Of a DNA stretch of 64,000 nucleotides, positions 7,717-16,655 are shown one piece after another. Made by a program: the position numbers and the translations under genes. The stretch's first letter is position 1, and each line of letters starts with the position of its first letter. The DNA is from Roseibium sp. (GTDB taxonomy: Bacteria; Pseudomonadota; Alphaproteobacteria; Rhizobiales; Stappiaceae). Under the pieces are notes generated by a model. It was not told the DNA's origin. It ran no database searches and worked only from the letters and a program-made list of their open reading frames with translations. Location: NCBI GenBank assembly GCA_017643925.1, contig JAEPML010000023.1:1-64000 (forward strand), given 5' to 3'.

Positions 7717-8643
7717 ATGCCCGTCAATTTGCCGCCTCTCCCCGCAATTCGCGCCTTTGAAGCCGCCAGCCGCCATCTGAGCTTTACCAAGGCCGGTGAA
7801 GAGCTCGGCATGACACAGGCCGCCGTGAGTTATCAGATCAAGTTGCTGGAGGATCGGCTCGGCTTTCTTCTGTTCACGCGGAAGACCCGTAAGATCGAAT
7901 TGACCGAGCATGGCGCCTTGCTGGCGGCGAAGGTCATCGACAGTTTCGCCTCCCTGCGCACGGCATTTGAGGACATATCCAAAAGAAGCGCAGGGCACCT
8001 GGTTGTTTCAAGCAACACCACATTTGCGGTCAACTGGCTGTCCAACCGGCTGGTGCACTTCCAGATGCAGAACCCGGATATTGCCGTTCGCATTGTGCCC
8101 TATGGCCCGAATGCAGATCCCGAATTCAACGAAGCGGACATCGTGGTGTCCGCATGCAAGGCGCCCCCCAAGGGATGGTACTCCCATGAACTGGTGCAGG
8201 CGGACTTCACGCCGATGCTCAGTCCCATCCTTCTCGAAACTGTTGATGAGATAACTGCGCCGGCGGACCTTCTGAAATTGCCGATCGTCGATCCGCAGGA
8301 CACCTGGTGGACCGACTGGTTCACGGTGGCGGGCCTGCCGGACGTGGATCTCAGCCACCTGCCGAATTCCCGCATGGGATCGCAGGCCCTTGAAGCCAAC
8401 AGGGCCATTGCCGGTCAGGGCGTCGCGATCCTGACCCCATACTTCTGCAAGACGGCCCTCGAGACCGGGCAGCTCGTTCAGCCCTTCGAGCTGACCTGCA
8501 GGGCGGAAGACGAGAGCTGGTATCTCAGCTATCCGCCAACCCATCGCAACAGCCGCAAGGTGCGTTTGTTCCGCGACTGGGTGCATGCCGAGCTTCAGCG
8601 AGATGGAATGCCCGTGCTTTCTCCCACGGCGATGGTTGCGTAA
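7717..8643 (+). CDS. LysR-family transcriptional regulator (GcvA-like)
   Basis: A 308-residue LysR-type regulator. The N-terminal helix-turn-helix (residues 3-65) begins LPPLPAIRAFEAASRHLSFT and includes ELGMTQAAVSYQIKLLE, the pattern of the GcvA/AmpR subgroup; the rest is the periplasmic-binding-like effector domain. The frame opens at 7624, but ATG 7717 with AAGGAG (7702-7707) and a nine-base spacer fits the family N-terminus. It is divergent from the DUF1127 gene and convergent with the BKACE/aminotransferase pair, either of which could be controlled. The effector is unknown. Confidence 0.9.
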   Translation: MPVNLPPLPAIRAFEAASRHLSFTKAGEELGMTQAAVSYQIKLLEDRLGFLLFTRKTRKIELTEHGALLAAKVIDSFASLRTAFEDISKRSAGHLVVSSNTTFAVNWLSNRLVHFQMQNPDIAVRIVPYGPNADPEFNEADIVVSACKAPPKGWYSHELVQADFTPMLSPILLETVDEITAPADLLKLPIVDPQDTWWTDWFTVAGLPDVDLSHLPNSRMGSQALEANRAIAGQGVAILTPYFCKTALETGQLVQPFELTCRAEDESWYLSYPPTHRNSRKVRLFRDWVHAELQRDGMPVLSPTAMVA

Positions 8644-8663
8644 CCGAATTGTCGCCCTTGCCC

Positions 8664-9470
8664 CTACGCCGGGTAGAGGTTCTTTTCCATCAGGGCGGAC
8701 ACCAGATCCTGGACCCGGTCCGCGTTGTCCCGGGCCAGTGCACCATCGCGGTTCCACAGACCGTTCTCAAACCCGATCCTGGCCTTTCCACCCCGTTCTA
8801 CCGCTGAAACAAGGCACTCCGTTTCCCGGTGACCGAAGGCGCAAATGGCCCAGTCGAGTGAGCAGGACCCACGTCTTTCGGCAAGTACTTTCAAAAACGG
8901 GTCAAGGTCTTCCGGTGCACTTTCCTGGTTGTCGGCGTAGCGTCCAAGAACAAATAGCAGCTGGTGATCCTCTCCCGGGATGACACCCTGTACAACAAGG
9001 TCGAAGAAGCGGGCGAGATCGTCATCGCTGTAGAGAATGTGCTGGATCGCAATGTTCTCGGTGCGCGCCCAGGCGTAGAAACCAGAAACGCTCTGCGTAT
9101 CCGCGTCCGGAATCATTTCACGCAGCGCAATTGAAACCGAGGTCGGTTTCAGTTTGCGGACAAGGTCCTGCTGCACCCCCGGGCTGTGCCGTCCGGCCGC
9201 CTCTGTGGTGATTTGCACCAACATTTCAGGCGCACACGCCTTCATGTCGTGCTGCAGGCTCCGGTATTGCTCCGCGTCCAGGACATGGTTTCCCGCACCG
9301 TCCCGCACATGCGCATGCAGTCCCTTCGCCCCCGCCTCGTAGCACGCTCTTGCCGTCGAAACCGTCTCGGCAACAGTCATGGGAAGGGCCTCGTGGTCGG
9401 CTTTTGTCCGGCGTGCACCGTTCGGCGCCACCATGATCAATGGCAGCGGTTGAAACTCTGTTTGTGCCAT
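8664..9470 (-). CDS. Beta-keto acid cleavage enzyme (BKACE, DUF849 family)
   Basis: A 268-residue TIM-barrel enzyme of the BKACE family. Members use Zn2+ to condense a beta-keto acid with acetyl-CoA and split it into acetoacetate and a new acyl-CoA. The zinc-binding HxH lies in LHAHVRD (about residue 52), APNGARRTKADHEALP near the N-terminus is typical, and a conserved Glu follows in RIGFENGLW. The class III aminotransferase gene ends three bases before this start, so the two are co-transcribed. Together they suggest removal of an amino group to make a beta-keto acid that this enzyme then cleaves. The substrate is not known; dehydrocarnitine and lysine-derived keto acids are precedents for the family. 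Confidence 0.88.
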   Translation of the reverse strand: MAQTEFQPLPLIMVAPNGARRTKADHEALPMTVAETVSTARACYEAGAKGLHAHVRDGAGNHVLDAEQYRSLQHDMKACAPEMLVQITTEAAGRHSPGVQQDLVRKLKPTSVSIALREMIPDADTQSVSGFYAWARTENIAIQHILYSDDDLARFFDLVVQGVIPGEDHQLLFVLGRYADNQESAPEDLDPFLKVLAERRGSCSLDWAICAFGHRETECLVSAVERGGKARIGFENGLWNRDGALARDNADRVQDLVSALMEKNLYPA

Positions 9471-9473
9471 GGA

Positions 9474-10790
9474 TCAGATTGCCGCCTTCAGCGCCCGGTC
9501 TAGTTTTTCGGTGACTTCGGCGACCTGACTGTCGTCCAGGATAAATGGAGGCGCCAACAGGACGTGATCGCCCCTGACCCCATCAATGGTGCCCCCCATC
9601 GGGTAACAGATCAAACCGGCTTCAAAAGCCGCTTTCTTCACCGCCTTGTTGACACCGCGCTTCGGATCAAACGGGGTCTTGGTCGACCGGTCTTCCACCA
9701 GCTCGATGCCCCGAAACAGGCCGCGGCCGCGGATATCCCCGACATGCGGATGCTGGCCGAATGCGTCTCTGAGCGACGCGTCGAGTTTTTCACCCATGGG
9801 CATGACACGGTCTGCAACGCCACCGACCAGTTTTTTCAGTACCGCCAGACTTGCCGCGCAAGCCGTCGGATGACCGATATAGGTATGGCCATGCTGAAAG
9901 AAACCTGACCCGTCCTCAATGGCGCCATAGATCTCCGACGTACAGAGCATTGCCCCTATTGGCTGATAACCTGCTCCCAGTCCCTTCGCGATACAAAGGA
10001 TATCCGGCACGACCCCGTCCTGGTCACAGGCAAAGAGCGTTCCTGTCCGCCCCATGCCACACATGACTTCATCAAGAATGAGCAGGACACCATACTGGTC
10101 GCAGATCTCACGCACGCGTTTGAAATAGCCTTCGACAGGCGGCAGGGCCCCGGCTGTCGCGCCGACGACCGGTTCTGCCACGAAGGCCATGACCGTTTCG
10201 GCGCCCAGCCGCAGGATTTCACTTTCCAGCTCGTTCGCCACCCTCTGGCCGTAGTCGAAAGCCGTCTCGTCTTCCCGGCGGCCACGATATTCGTAGCAGG
10301 GCGAAATGTGGGTGGTTTCGATCATCAGGGGGGAGAAAGGTTCGCGGCGCCACTGGTTGCCACCGGTCGCCAGGGCACCCAGCGTGTTGCCGTGATAACT
10401 CTGGCGGCGGGCAATGACCCGGTGCCGTGAAGGCTCGCCTTTTTCAAGGTAATATTGCCGCGCAAGCTTCAGCGCGGCTTCCATAGCCTCCGATCCGCCC
10501 GAGACGAAATAGACCCTGTCCAGGTCTCCCGGCGCATGTTCGATCAACAGGTCCGCGAGGTCTTCTGCCGGTTCGCTCGTGAAAAACCCTGTATGAGCAA
10601 ACGCAATCCTGTCGATCTGGTCCTTGATCGCCCTCGTCACATCAGGATCGCTGTGACCCAGACAGGAAACCGCAGCGCCGCCGGATCCATCGAAGTATTT
10701 CTTGCCTGATTTATCAATGATGTAGCAGCCATCCCCGGTCGCTGCAGTGGGCGGATTGGCTTTGGTGTGTCGGGGAAATACATGAGACAT
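9474..10790 (-). CDS. Class III PLP-dependent aminotransferase
   Basis: A 438-residue aminotransferase of the omega-amino-acid/class III group. It shows the N-terminal substrate region DGSGGAAVSCLGHSDP, the PLP phosphate contact SGGSEAMEAALKLAR, LILDEVMCGMGRTG with the PLP-ring Asp, and the Schiff-base Lys in CIAKGLGAGYQPIGAM. The frame extends to 10874, but ATG 10790 (MSHVFPRH) matches where family members begin. It is coupled to the BKACE gene downstream. The likely role is transamination of a beta- or omega-amino acid to the matching keto or semialdehyde compound. The amino donor is not deducible. Confidence 0.9.
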   Translation of the reverse strand: MSHVFPRHTKANPPTAATGDGCYIIDKSGKKYFDGSGGAAVSCLGHSDPDVTRAIKDQIDRIAFAHTGFFTSEPAEDLADLLIEHAPGDLDRVYFVSGGSEAMEAALKLARQYYLEKGEPSRHRVIARRQSYHGNTLGALATGGNQWRREPFSPLMIETTHISPCYEYRGRREDETAFDYGQRVANELESEILRLGAETVMAFVAEPVVGATAGALPPVEGYFKRVREICDQYGVLLILDEVMCGMGRTGTLFACDQDGVVPDILCIAKGLGAGYQPIGAMLCTSEIYGAIEDGSGFFQHGHTYIGHPTACAASLAVLKKLVGGVADRVMPMGEKLDASLRDAFGQHPHVGDIRGRGLFRGIELVEDRSTKTPFDPKRGVNKAVKKAAFEAGLICYPMGGTIDGVRGDHVLLAPPFILDDSQVAEVTEKLDRALKAAI

Positions 10791-10983
10791 TTTCGGGAAC
10801 CTGACTGGAGATTTCAGTGCGGCCCTGAACGGGCTTGTGACATTTGTATCAGAATTTCCCCAATCCTGAAACATTTGTTTCTAGCGAAAATTAACCACGT
10901 TTTTCATCCGAATTTTAATCAAATTATACGCATCATGCGTGTGGGGGACGACATCGCAATCAGTTTCGACAAGGCAGCCAGTT

Positions 10984-11400
10984 ATGTGTCAGCGCCTCTT
11001 TGCCTGGATTTTTCTCATCGGCTTTACCGTGGCCCTGGCCGGATGCGGTTCCGTGGCCGGCGTCACCGGCATGGGATGGATGACGGGCTCTCACAGCGCG
11101 ATCGCCTACAATGACACGTCCTGGTGCGTGCCACGAAAACTCAAGAAAGTGCTGAACCGGGTTGCCAAGCGCTATGGCAAGGTGACCGTTCATTCAACCA
11201 AGCGATGGTGGCTTGAGAACTGGCGAAAGGGCGGTGCCAAGAACTCCTATCACCTCAACTGCAAGGCCGTGGATTTTTCCGTGGGAGGAAATCCGTCTTC
11301 CGTCATCGCCTTCCTGAAGGCGCAGCCGGAGGTTGGCGGCTACAAACGCTATTCCTCCGGCCATTATCATATCGACACGGGACCGCGCCGGACCTGGTAG
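10984..11400 (+). CDS. Peptidase M15-like lipoprotein
   Basis: A 138-residue protein starting MCQRLFAWIF with a short hydrophobic signal ending in a lipobox, LAGC (residues 17-20), so it should be acylated and anchored in an envelope membrane. The C-terminal half shows the zinc pattern of M15A/YcbK-type peptidoglycan peptidases: SYHLNCKAVDF supplies His and Asp, and GHYHID supplies the last His. It may trim or modify cell-wall peptides. The open frame runs upstream to 10939, but only the ATG at 10984 puts the signal peptide at the N-terminus. It is divergent from the aminotransferase gene and convergent with the ArsC-like gene. Confidence 0.82.
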   Translation: MCQRLFAWIFLIGFTVALAGCGSVAGVTGMGWMTGSHSAIAYNDTSWCVPRKLKKVLNRVAKRYGKVTVHSTKRWWLENWRKGGAKNSYHLNCKAVDFSVGGNPSSVIAFLKAQPEVGGYKRYSSGHYHIDTGPRRTW

Positions 11401-11419
11401 TGCGGCGCGCTTGGGCGAA

Positions 11420-11779
11420 TTACTTCAACTCGCCCAGTTCCATCGCCATTTCCCAGGCCACGGCATCAAAGCCGACAAAGTTCTTTGTTTCGCCTTCCAC
11501 TATCGGGCGCTTGATAGCAGACGGATGCTCGATCATCACATCAAGCGCGCTGTCGGCATCGACCACGGACTCCTGTGTTGCCTCGTCCAGGCGGCGCCAG
11601 GTGGTGCCGCGCTTGTTCAACACGTTGTCCCAACCAAATTCGGCCACGAAATCCGCCAGTTTGTCGGCGTTCACACCGTCTTTCTTGTAATCATGGAACG
11701 TGTAATCGATCCCAGCCTCTTCAAGAAATTTACGAGCCTTCTTGACGGTGTCGCAGTTCTTGATGCCGTAAACTTTCAT
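11420..11779 (-). CDS. ArsC/Spx-family reductase-like protein (YffB type)
   Basis: A 119-residue protein with the thioredoxin-like ArsC fold. The N-terminal sequence MKVYGIKNCDTVKKARKFL contains a single Cys (Cys9), as in YffB-type proteins, and the later SAIKRPIVE supplies the conserved Arg-Pro turn. Relatives are suggested to be glutathione-dependent thiol reductases rather than real arsenate reductases; there are no ars genes nearby. The frame extends to 11887, but ATG 11779 preceded by AGGGAA gives the normal N-terminus. Confidence 0.85.
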   Translation of the reverse strand: MKVYGIKNCDTVKKARKFLEEAGIDYTFHDYKKDGVNADKLADFVAEFGWDNVLNKRGTTWRRLDEATQESVVDADSALDVMIEHPSAIKRPIVEGETKNFVGFDAVAWEMAMELGELK

Positions 11780-11957
11780 CCGGAAATTCCCTGTCTGTTT
11801 GTCTGGCGAAAACCTTGCCCCTCGCGCCAAGAGTTTCAAGTGCCTTGCGAATCTTTCCACTGTGCGACTTGACCCGACCCGCGACACCGTTCACTGATTT
11901 TCAAAGTGAACACCCGGCTGCCCGTTCAAGATCGTAGCAGAGGACATTCGCCGCTCC

Positions 11958-13691
11958 ATGTCGGTACCACAAACACAAACAGTTTCAGGCGCCCCGGCAG
12001 TCGTAAAACCCAAATCCGACTCCGGTCCGGGGAAGGGCAACTGGCGGCAGCGTCTCAGGCTCTGGAGCGGTCTGATCCTGTTTGCCTTCTGCGTCAGTCA
12101 TTTCCTCAATCATTCACTGGGAATGATCTCGGTTTCCGCGATGGAGAAAGGGTCGCTTTGGCATTACTGGGTTTGGCGAAACCCTGTTGTTGAAAGCCTG
12201 CTGCTTCTCGCTGCCTTTACACATGTGTGTCTTGCCCTGTGGCGCACGGCAAAGCGAAGCACACTCAAGATACCGCCCTGGGAATTCGCGCAACTGGTGC
12301 TCGGGCTCTATATCCCGTGGACCCTCATTCCCCACGTCACCGTGACCATGGGCCTTGCCAAGAATTTCGGCTTCATTCCCTCCTATCATCAGATGCTGAC
12401 GATCCTCTGGCCCGATCACGCATTCACGCAAATCGTGCTTTTGCTGGTGGTCTGGATCCATGCCATGATCGGTCTTCATTTCTGGTTGAGGCTCTATCCC
12501 TGGTATCGCCGCTTCAAATTCCTGGCCCTTGCATTTGCAATCGCAATGCCGGTCACCGCCATCTGGGGGTTCGTCGAAGGCGCGCGGCGGCTTGCGCTCG
12601 CAAAGGATGTCAGTATCAAGGTGACGCCCGAGCAGATGGACTGGGCGTATGAAGCCACAATTCAGCTTCGTGCCATTGTTTTCGGCCTGATCGCGATCAG
12701 CCTGTTCGTTATCCTGTTCCGATACCTGGTCAATCTGAGTTCCCGGCGGCTGACAATCACCTATCCAGGGGGGCTCTCCGTCAAAGCCAAGCCGGGTGCG
12801 ACGCTGCTCGAGATCAGCCGCATGAATGATGTGCCGATCGCATCTGTGTGCGGCGGCCGTGCGCGCTGTTCAACTTGCCGGGTCAAGGTCCTGGACGGCG
12901 CTGACCTGCTGGACGATCCCGCGAAACCGGAATCCGCGGTCCTGGGACGGATTTCGGCGGGGGACAATGTCCGGCTGGCCTGTCAGATCCGGCCCCAGAA
13001 AAATCTGGAGGTTCAACCTCTGGTGCCGGTGAAGGCCAGCGCAACGACCCGGGAAAGCGTCAAGGACGCCTATTACTGGGGCGTTGAACAGGACGTCGTG
13101 GTGATGTTCGTGGACCTGAGAAACTTCACCAAGATCACGGAAGCGCAGCTTGCCTACGATGTCGTCCATCTACTGAACAGCTATCTGGATCAGTCTGCAG
13201 CCGCGATCCGAGCCGAAGGCGGCTATGTCGACAAGTTCATCGGTGATGGCATCATGGCGATTTTCGGAATGGATACCGGCGTGAAAAACGGTGCCCGGCA
13301 AGCACTCAGGGCCAGCAAGCGCATCGAAGAGGTCATGCAATCGCTCGACGCGGAAAAAGGACCGCAATTCCGGGACCCCATCAGGCTGGGCATCGGCCTG
13401 CATGTCGGCTCCGCCATTCTCGGCCGGATCGGATCAACCGGCTCGAGCGGCGGGCTGACCGCGCTCGGGGACGTGGTCAACACGGCATCCCGGCTCGAGG
13501 CGGAAAACAAGAACCATGGCAGTTTTCTGGCTGTTTCAAAAGACGTTGTCGACGCTGCGGAAGCTGTCGTCACCGACGCAGAAACATCTGAAATCAGGTT
13601 GCGTGGCAAGGAAATTCCCTTGCAAATCTTACTCCTGAAAGGATTAGATACGGTTCAAATTCCAGATGGTGATGCCACCACGGACGCATAG
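11958..13691 (+). CDS. cyaC: Redox-type adenylate cyclase: haem membrane anchor, 2Fe-2S domain, class III cyclase
   Basis: A 577-residue three-part protein. Residues about 35-260 form six membrane helices with several His residues in or near them (48, 52, 89, 126, 168, 174), resembling a succinate dehydrogenase cytochrome b subunit. Residues about 262-350 are a plant-type 2Fe-2S ferredoxin domain with Cys298, 304, 307 and 342. Residues about 375-560 are a class III cyclase with metal-binding Asp386 (MFVDLRNF) and Asp430 (KFIGDGIMA). This matches Sinorhizobium meliloti CyaC, described as a dihaem, quinone-responsive adenylate cyclase, so it probably makes cAMP in response to respiratory redox state. 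The gene stands alone between an ArsC-like gene and argE. The cyclase residues look intact. Confidence 0.88.
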   Translation: MSVPQTQTVSGAPAVVKPKSDSGPGKGNWRQRLRLWSGLILFAFCVSHFLNHSLGMISVSAMEKGSLWHYWVWRNPVVESLLLLAAFTHVCLALWRTAKRSTLKIPPWEFAQLVLGLYIPWTLIPHVTVTMGLAKNFGFIPSYHQMLTILWPDHAFTQIVLLLVVWIHAMIGLHFWLRLYPWYRRFKFLALAFAIAMPVTAIWGFVEGARRLALAKDVSIKVTPEQMDWAYEATIQLRAIVFGLIAISLFVILFRYLVNLSSRRLTITYPGGLSVKAKPGATLLEISRMNDVPIASVCGGRARCSTCRVKVLDGADLLDDPAKPESAVLGRISAGDNVRLACQIRPQKNLEVQPLVPVKASATTRESVKDAYYWGVEQDVVVMFVDLRNFTKITEAQLAYDVVHLLNSYLDQSAAAIRAEGGYVDKFIGDGIMAIFGMDTGVKNGARQALRASKRIEEVMQSLDAEKGPQFRDPIRLGIGLHVGSAILGRIGSTGSSGGLTALGDVVNTASRLEAENKNHGSFLAVSKDVVDAAEAVVTDAETSEIRLRGKEIPLQILLLKGLDTVQIPDGDATTDA

Positions 13692-13710
13692 AATATGAAC
13701 CGGAGGCCCT

Positions 13711-14889
13711 GTGAGTTCCCGCCTGTCGCCGCAGGAGATGCTGACGAAACTGATATCGTTCAACACGGTGTCGGACCGCAGCAATCTCGACCTGATCGCT
13801 TTTGTTGAAGACTACCTCACAGATCTTGGAATCCAGAGCCTTCGCGTACCGAATGAAACCGGAGACAAGGCCTCCCTGCATGCCCGCATCGGACCTGCTG
13901 CCGATGGCGGTGTGATCCTGTCGGCACATACAGATGTCGTGCCGGTGGAAGGTCAGAACTGGTCGAAAGACCCGTTCAGCGCCTGGGTGGAAAACGATCG
14001 GCTCTATGGTCGCGGCGCCGCGGACATGAAAGGATTTGCCGCCACCGTGCTGGCAAAGGCACCTGACTTCGTGAAGGCTGATCTCAAAACACCGATCTAC
14101 ATTGCGCTTTCCTATGACGAAGAGGTTGGCTGTTTTGGTGCGGCGCCCCTGGTTCAGGACATTCTGGCCACGGGTGCAAGACCGGATTTCGCCATCGTCG
14201 GCGAACCGACCAACATGAAAGTGGTCACCGGACACAAGGGGATCGCGGTGCTGAGGACCCGCATCAAGGGCCACCCGGTTCACTCCAGCCAGCTGCACCG
14301 GGGCGTCTCTGCAATCTCTGCGGCCGCGAAGCTGATTTCATGGCTGGACGGCAAAACCGCGGACAACAAGGCAAAGTCGGATCCGGATTGCGGCTACGAG
14401 CCGCCTTATACGACGCTGCATTGCGGTACGATTTCGGGAGGCCAGGCCCACAATATCACCGCGGAAGACTGCGAATTCGTCACCGACATCAGGCTGCTTC
14501 CTGAAGAAAACGCTGTGGACTGGATCGCGGCCTACAGGCAGTTTGCGCAGGCCGAGGTACTGCCGGACATGCAGGCAATTTCACCGGACTGCAGGATCGA
14601 GATCGAAGAGCTGGCCAATGTGCCGGGTCTTCAGGCCGAGGAGGATGGACGCGCGGAACTCGTGGCCCGTCGCCTGACAGGCGACAATGCACGAAATCTG
14701 GTTGTCTATGCGACCGAAGGCGGAATTTTTCAGGACCACGGCGTTTCAACCGTGGTGTGCGGTCCAGGGTCCATCGACCAGGCGCATCAGCCGGACGAAT
14801 TCATTGAACTTTCGGAATTGAACCGCTGCTCAGCGTTTTTGGACAGGCTGATCGAGGGGTTGACCAACAAAGATCATAATCGGGTTTGA
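13711..14889 (+). CDS. argE: Acetylornithine deacetylase
   Basis: A 392-residue M20-family metallopeptidase that removes acetate from N-acetylornithine in arginine synthesis, in the cytoplasm. Metal and catalytic residues are visible in LSAHTDVVPVEG (His and Asp), GRGAADMKGF (bridging Asp), SYDEEVGCFG (Glu-Glu) and VGEPTNMKVV; GPGSIDQAHQPDEFI gives the C-terminal His. The start is GTG at 13711 with GGAGG about five bases before it. It follows the cyclase gene by 19 bases on the same strand and could be read through from it, although the functions look unrelated. Succinyl-diaminopimelate desuccinylase is a less likely alternative. Confidence 0.9.
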   Translation: MSSRLSPQEMLTKLISFNTVSDRSNLDLIAFVEDYLTDLGIQSLRVPNETGDKASLHARIGPAADGGVILSAHTDVVPVEGQNWSKDPFSAWVENDRLYGRGAADMKGFAATVLAKAPDFVKADLKTPIYIALSYDEEVGCFGAAPLVQDILATGARPDFAIVGEPTNMKVVTGHKGIAVLRTRIKGHPVHSSQLHRGVSAISAAAKLISWLDGKTADNKAKSDPDCGYEPPYTTLHCGTISGGQAHNITAEDCEFVTDIRLLPEENAVDWIAAYRQFAQAEVLPDMQAISPDCRIEIEELANVPGLQAEEDGRAELVARRLTGDNARNLVVYATEGGIFQDHGVSTVVCGPGSIDQAHQPDEFIELSELNRCSAFLDRLIEGLTNKDHNRV

Positions 14890-14998
14890 ACACAGACAGT
14901 TACAGTGTCATAGTCCATTCTGACAGGGTAGGCACATCTGCAAATAGGATGAAGCCATGCTCGTCGGGCCATTCCGTAAGACGGAAAACGAGGGGAAA

Positions 14999-16582
14999 AT
15001 GAAAACCAAATCACTATTGCTCGCCGCAACACTTCTCGCGGCAGGAACAGCAACGGCTGCTCAGGCTGAAACACTCAAATTCGCCTTTCAGGGCACGCTG
15101 AACGCACTGGATCCATACAGCCTCAACGAAACCTTCACCCTGTCTTCGCTGGGGAACACCTATGAGGGTCTGACCCGTCGTGGTGCAGACCTTGCGATTG
15201 AGCCGGCATTGGCCGAGCGATGGGAAATCGTGGAGCCGAACCGTTGGCGCTTCTATCTGCGCAAGGGCGTCAAGTTCCACAACGGCAATGATTTCAATGC
15301 CGAGGACGTTGCCTTTTCCGTTGATCGTGTCCGGTCCGAAGGTTCCGACCTGACCACGCGTGTCGGCGCTGACGTGAAGGTGGAAATCGTCGACGACCAC
15401 ACGGTGGATTTTGTCCTGACGGGTCCGAACCCCATTCTGCATTACGAGTGGGACACGTTCTACATGATGGACAAGGAGTGGACGACCGAGAACAGCGCGG
15501 TCAAGGTCACCTCCGCATCCGACACCACGCCGAACTACGCCGCACTGAATGCAAACGGCACCGGTCCGTTCAAGATCCTCAGCCATGAAGCCGGGGTAAA
15601 GACCGTCTACGAGAAGTTTGATGGCTGGTGGGATGAAGCCAAGCACAATCTTGACACCGTCGAGTTCACACCGATCGGATCGGATGCAACACGCGTAGCT
15701 GCACTGCTCTCCGGCGAGCTGGACATGGTGTACCCGATCCCGGTGCAGGACATCAAACGCATCAACGACAATGCCGGCACGCGCGCGCTGACGGGTCCGG
15801 AGCTGCGGACCATCTTCCTCGGCATGGACCAGATGCGGGACGAGCTGCTCTATTCCGATGTGAAGGGCAAGAACCCGTTCAAGGACGCCAAGGTTCGCCA
15901 GGCCTTCTATCAGGCGATCGATATCGAGGCGATCAAGCAGAAGGTCATGCGTGACCTTTCGACACCGTCCGCCATCATGATTTCGCCGTTCCTGTTCTCC
16001 AAGGGCAGCGAATTCGAGCGGTATCCATATGATCCGGAAGGTGCCAAGAAGCTGCTGGCAGATGCCGGCTATGCCGACGGCTTCTCCGTTGGCATGGACT
16101 GCCCGAACGATCGCTACGTCAACGACGAAGCCATCTGCCAGGCGGTTGCAGCCATGCTTGCCCGTGTCGGCGTGAAAGTGGACCTCAACGCGCAGCCGAA
16201 GGCGAAGTATTTCGCCAAGGTTCTGGCATCCGGCGGCTACGACACGTCCTTCTATCTGCTGGGCTGGACCCCTGGGTCCCTCGACAGCTGGAATGTTCTG
16301 TCAAACCTGATGAACTGCCGCGACGAAGCGGGCAAGGGTTCCCCGTTCAACCTTGGCGGCTTCTGCGATGCCAAGATCGACAGCCTGACCAAGGAAGTTC
16401 TCGTCGAGATCGACCCGGACAAGCGTGACAACCTGATCGCTGAGGCTTACCAGATCAGCCACGACAACGCGTATTACATCCCGCTGCATCAGCAGGGCCT
16501 GGCCTGGGGCGTGTCCGACAATGTCGAGCTTGTTCAGCGTGCGGACAACCAGTTCAAGTTCCGCTTCGTGACCAAGAAATAA
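14999..16582 (+). CDS. ABC transporter substrate-binding protein, family 5 (peptide/nickel/opine type)
   Basis: A 527-residue periplasmic solute-binding protein. The first 22 residues (MKTKSLLLAATLLAAGTATA...) are a signal peptide cleaved around AQA-ET. The rest has the DppA/OppA cluster C pattern, such as RWRFYLRKGVKFHNGNDFNAEDVAFS. GAGGGG lies three bases before ATG 14999; the upstream ATG at 14957 is less likely. It opens an operon with two permeases and a double ATPase. A hairpin after this gene would leave the binding protein in excess over the membrane parts. Substrate could be a dipeptide, opine or other oligopeptide. Confidence 0.92.
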   Translation: MKTKSLLLAATLLAAGTATAAQAETLKFAFQGTLNALDPYSLNETFTLSSLGNTYEGLTRRGADLAIEPALAERWEIVEPNRWRFYLRKGVKFHNGNDFNAEDVAFSVDRVRSEGSDLTTRVGADVKVEIVDDHTVDFVLTGPNPILHYEWDTFYMMDKEWTTENSAVKVTSASDTTPNYAALNANGTGPFKILSHEAGVKTVYEKFDGWWDEAKHNLDTVEFTPIGSDATRVAALLSGELDMVYPIPVQDIKRINDNAGTRALTGPELRTIFLGMDQMRDELLYSDVKGKNPFKDAKVRQAFYQAIDIEAIKQKVMRDLSTPSAIMISPFLFSKGSEFERYPYDPEGAKKLLADAGYADGFSVGMDCPNDRYVNDEAICQAVAAMLARVGVKVDLNAQPKAKYFAKVLASGGYDTSFYLLGWTPGSLDSWNVLSNLMNCRDEAGKGSPFNLGGFCDAKIDSLTKEVLVEIDPDKRDNLIAEAYQISHDNAYYIPLHQQGLAWGVSDNVELVQRADNQFKFRFVTKK

Positions 16583-16602
16583 CCCGGTCACGCCACGTAT
16601 CG

Positions 16603-16630
16603 CGCTCCCGGCCCTGCCGGGAGCGTCTTT
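16603..16630 (+). terminator. Hairpin between binding-protein and permease genes
   Basis: CGCTCCCGGC (16603-16612) and GCCGGGAGCG (16616-16625) form a perfect 10-bp stem with a 3-base loop followed by TCTTTT. It probably terminates part of the transcription or protects the binding-protein mRNA 3' end, as is common after solute-binding protein genes. Confidence 0.75.
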
Positions 16631-16655
16631 TCATAAAGAGATCTAAAGAGCCGAA

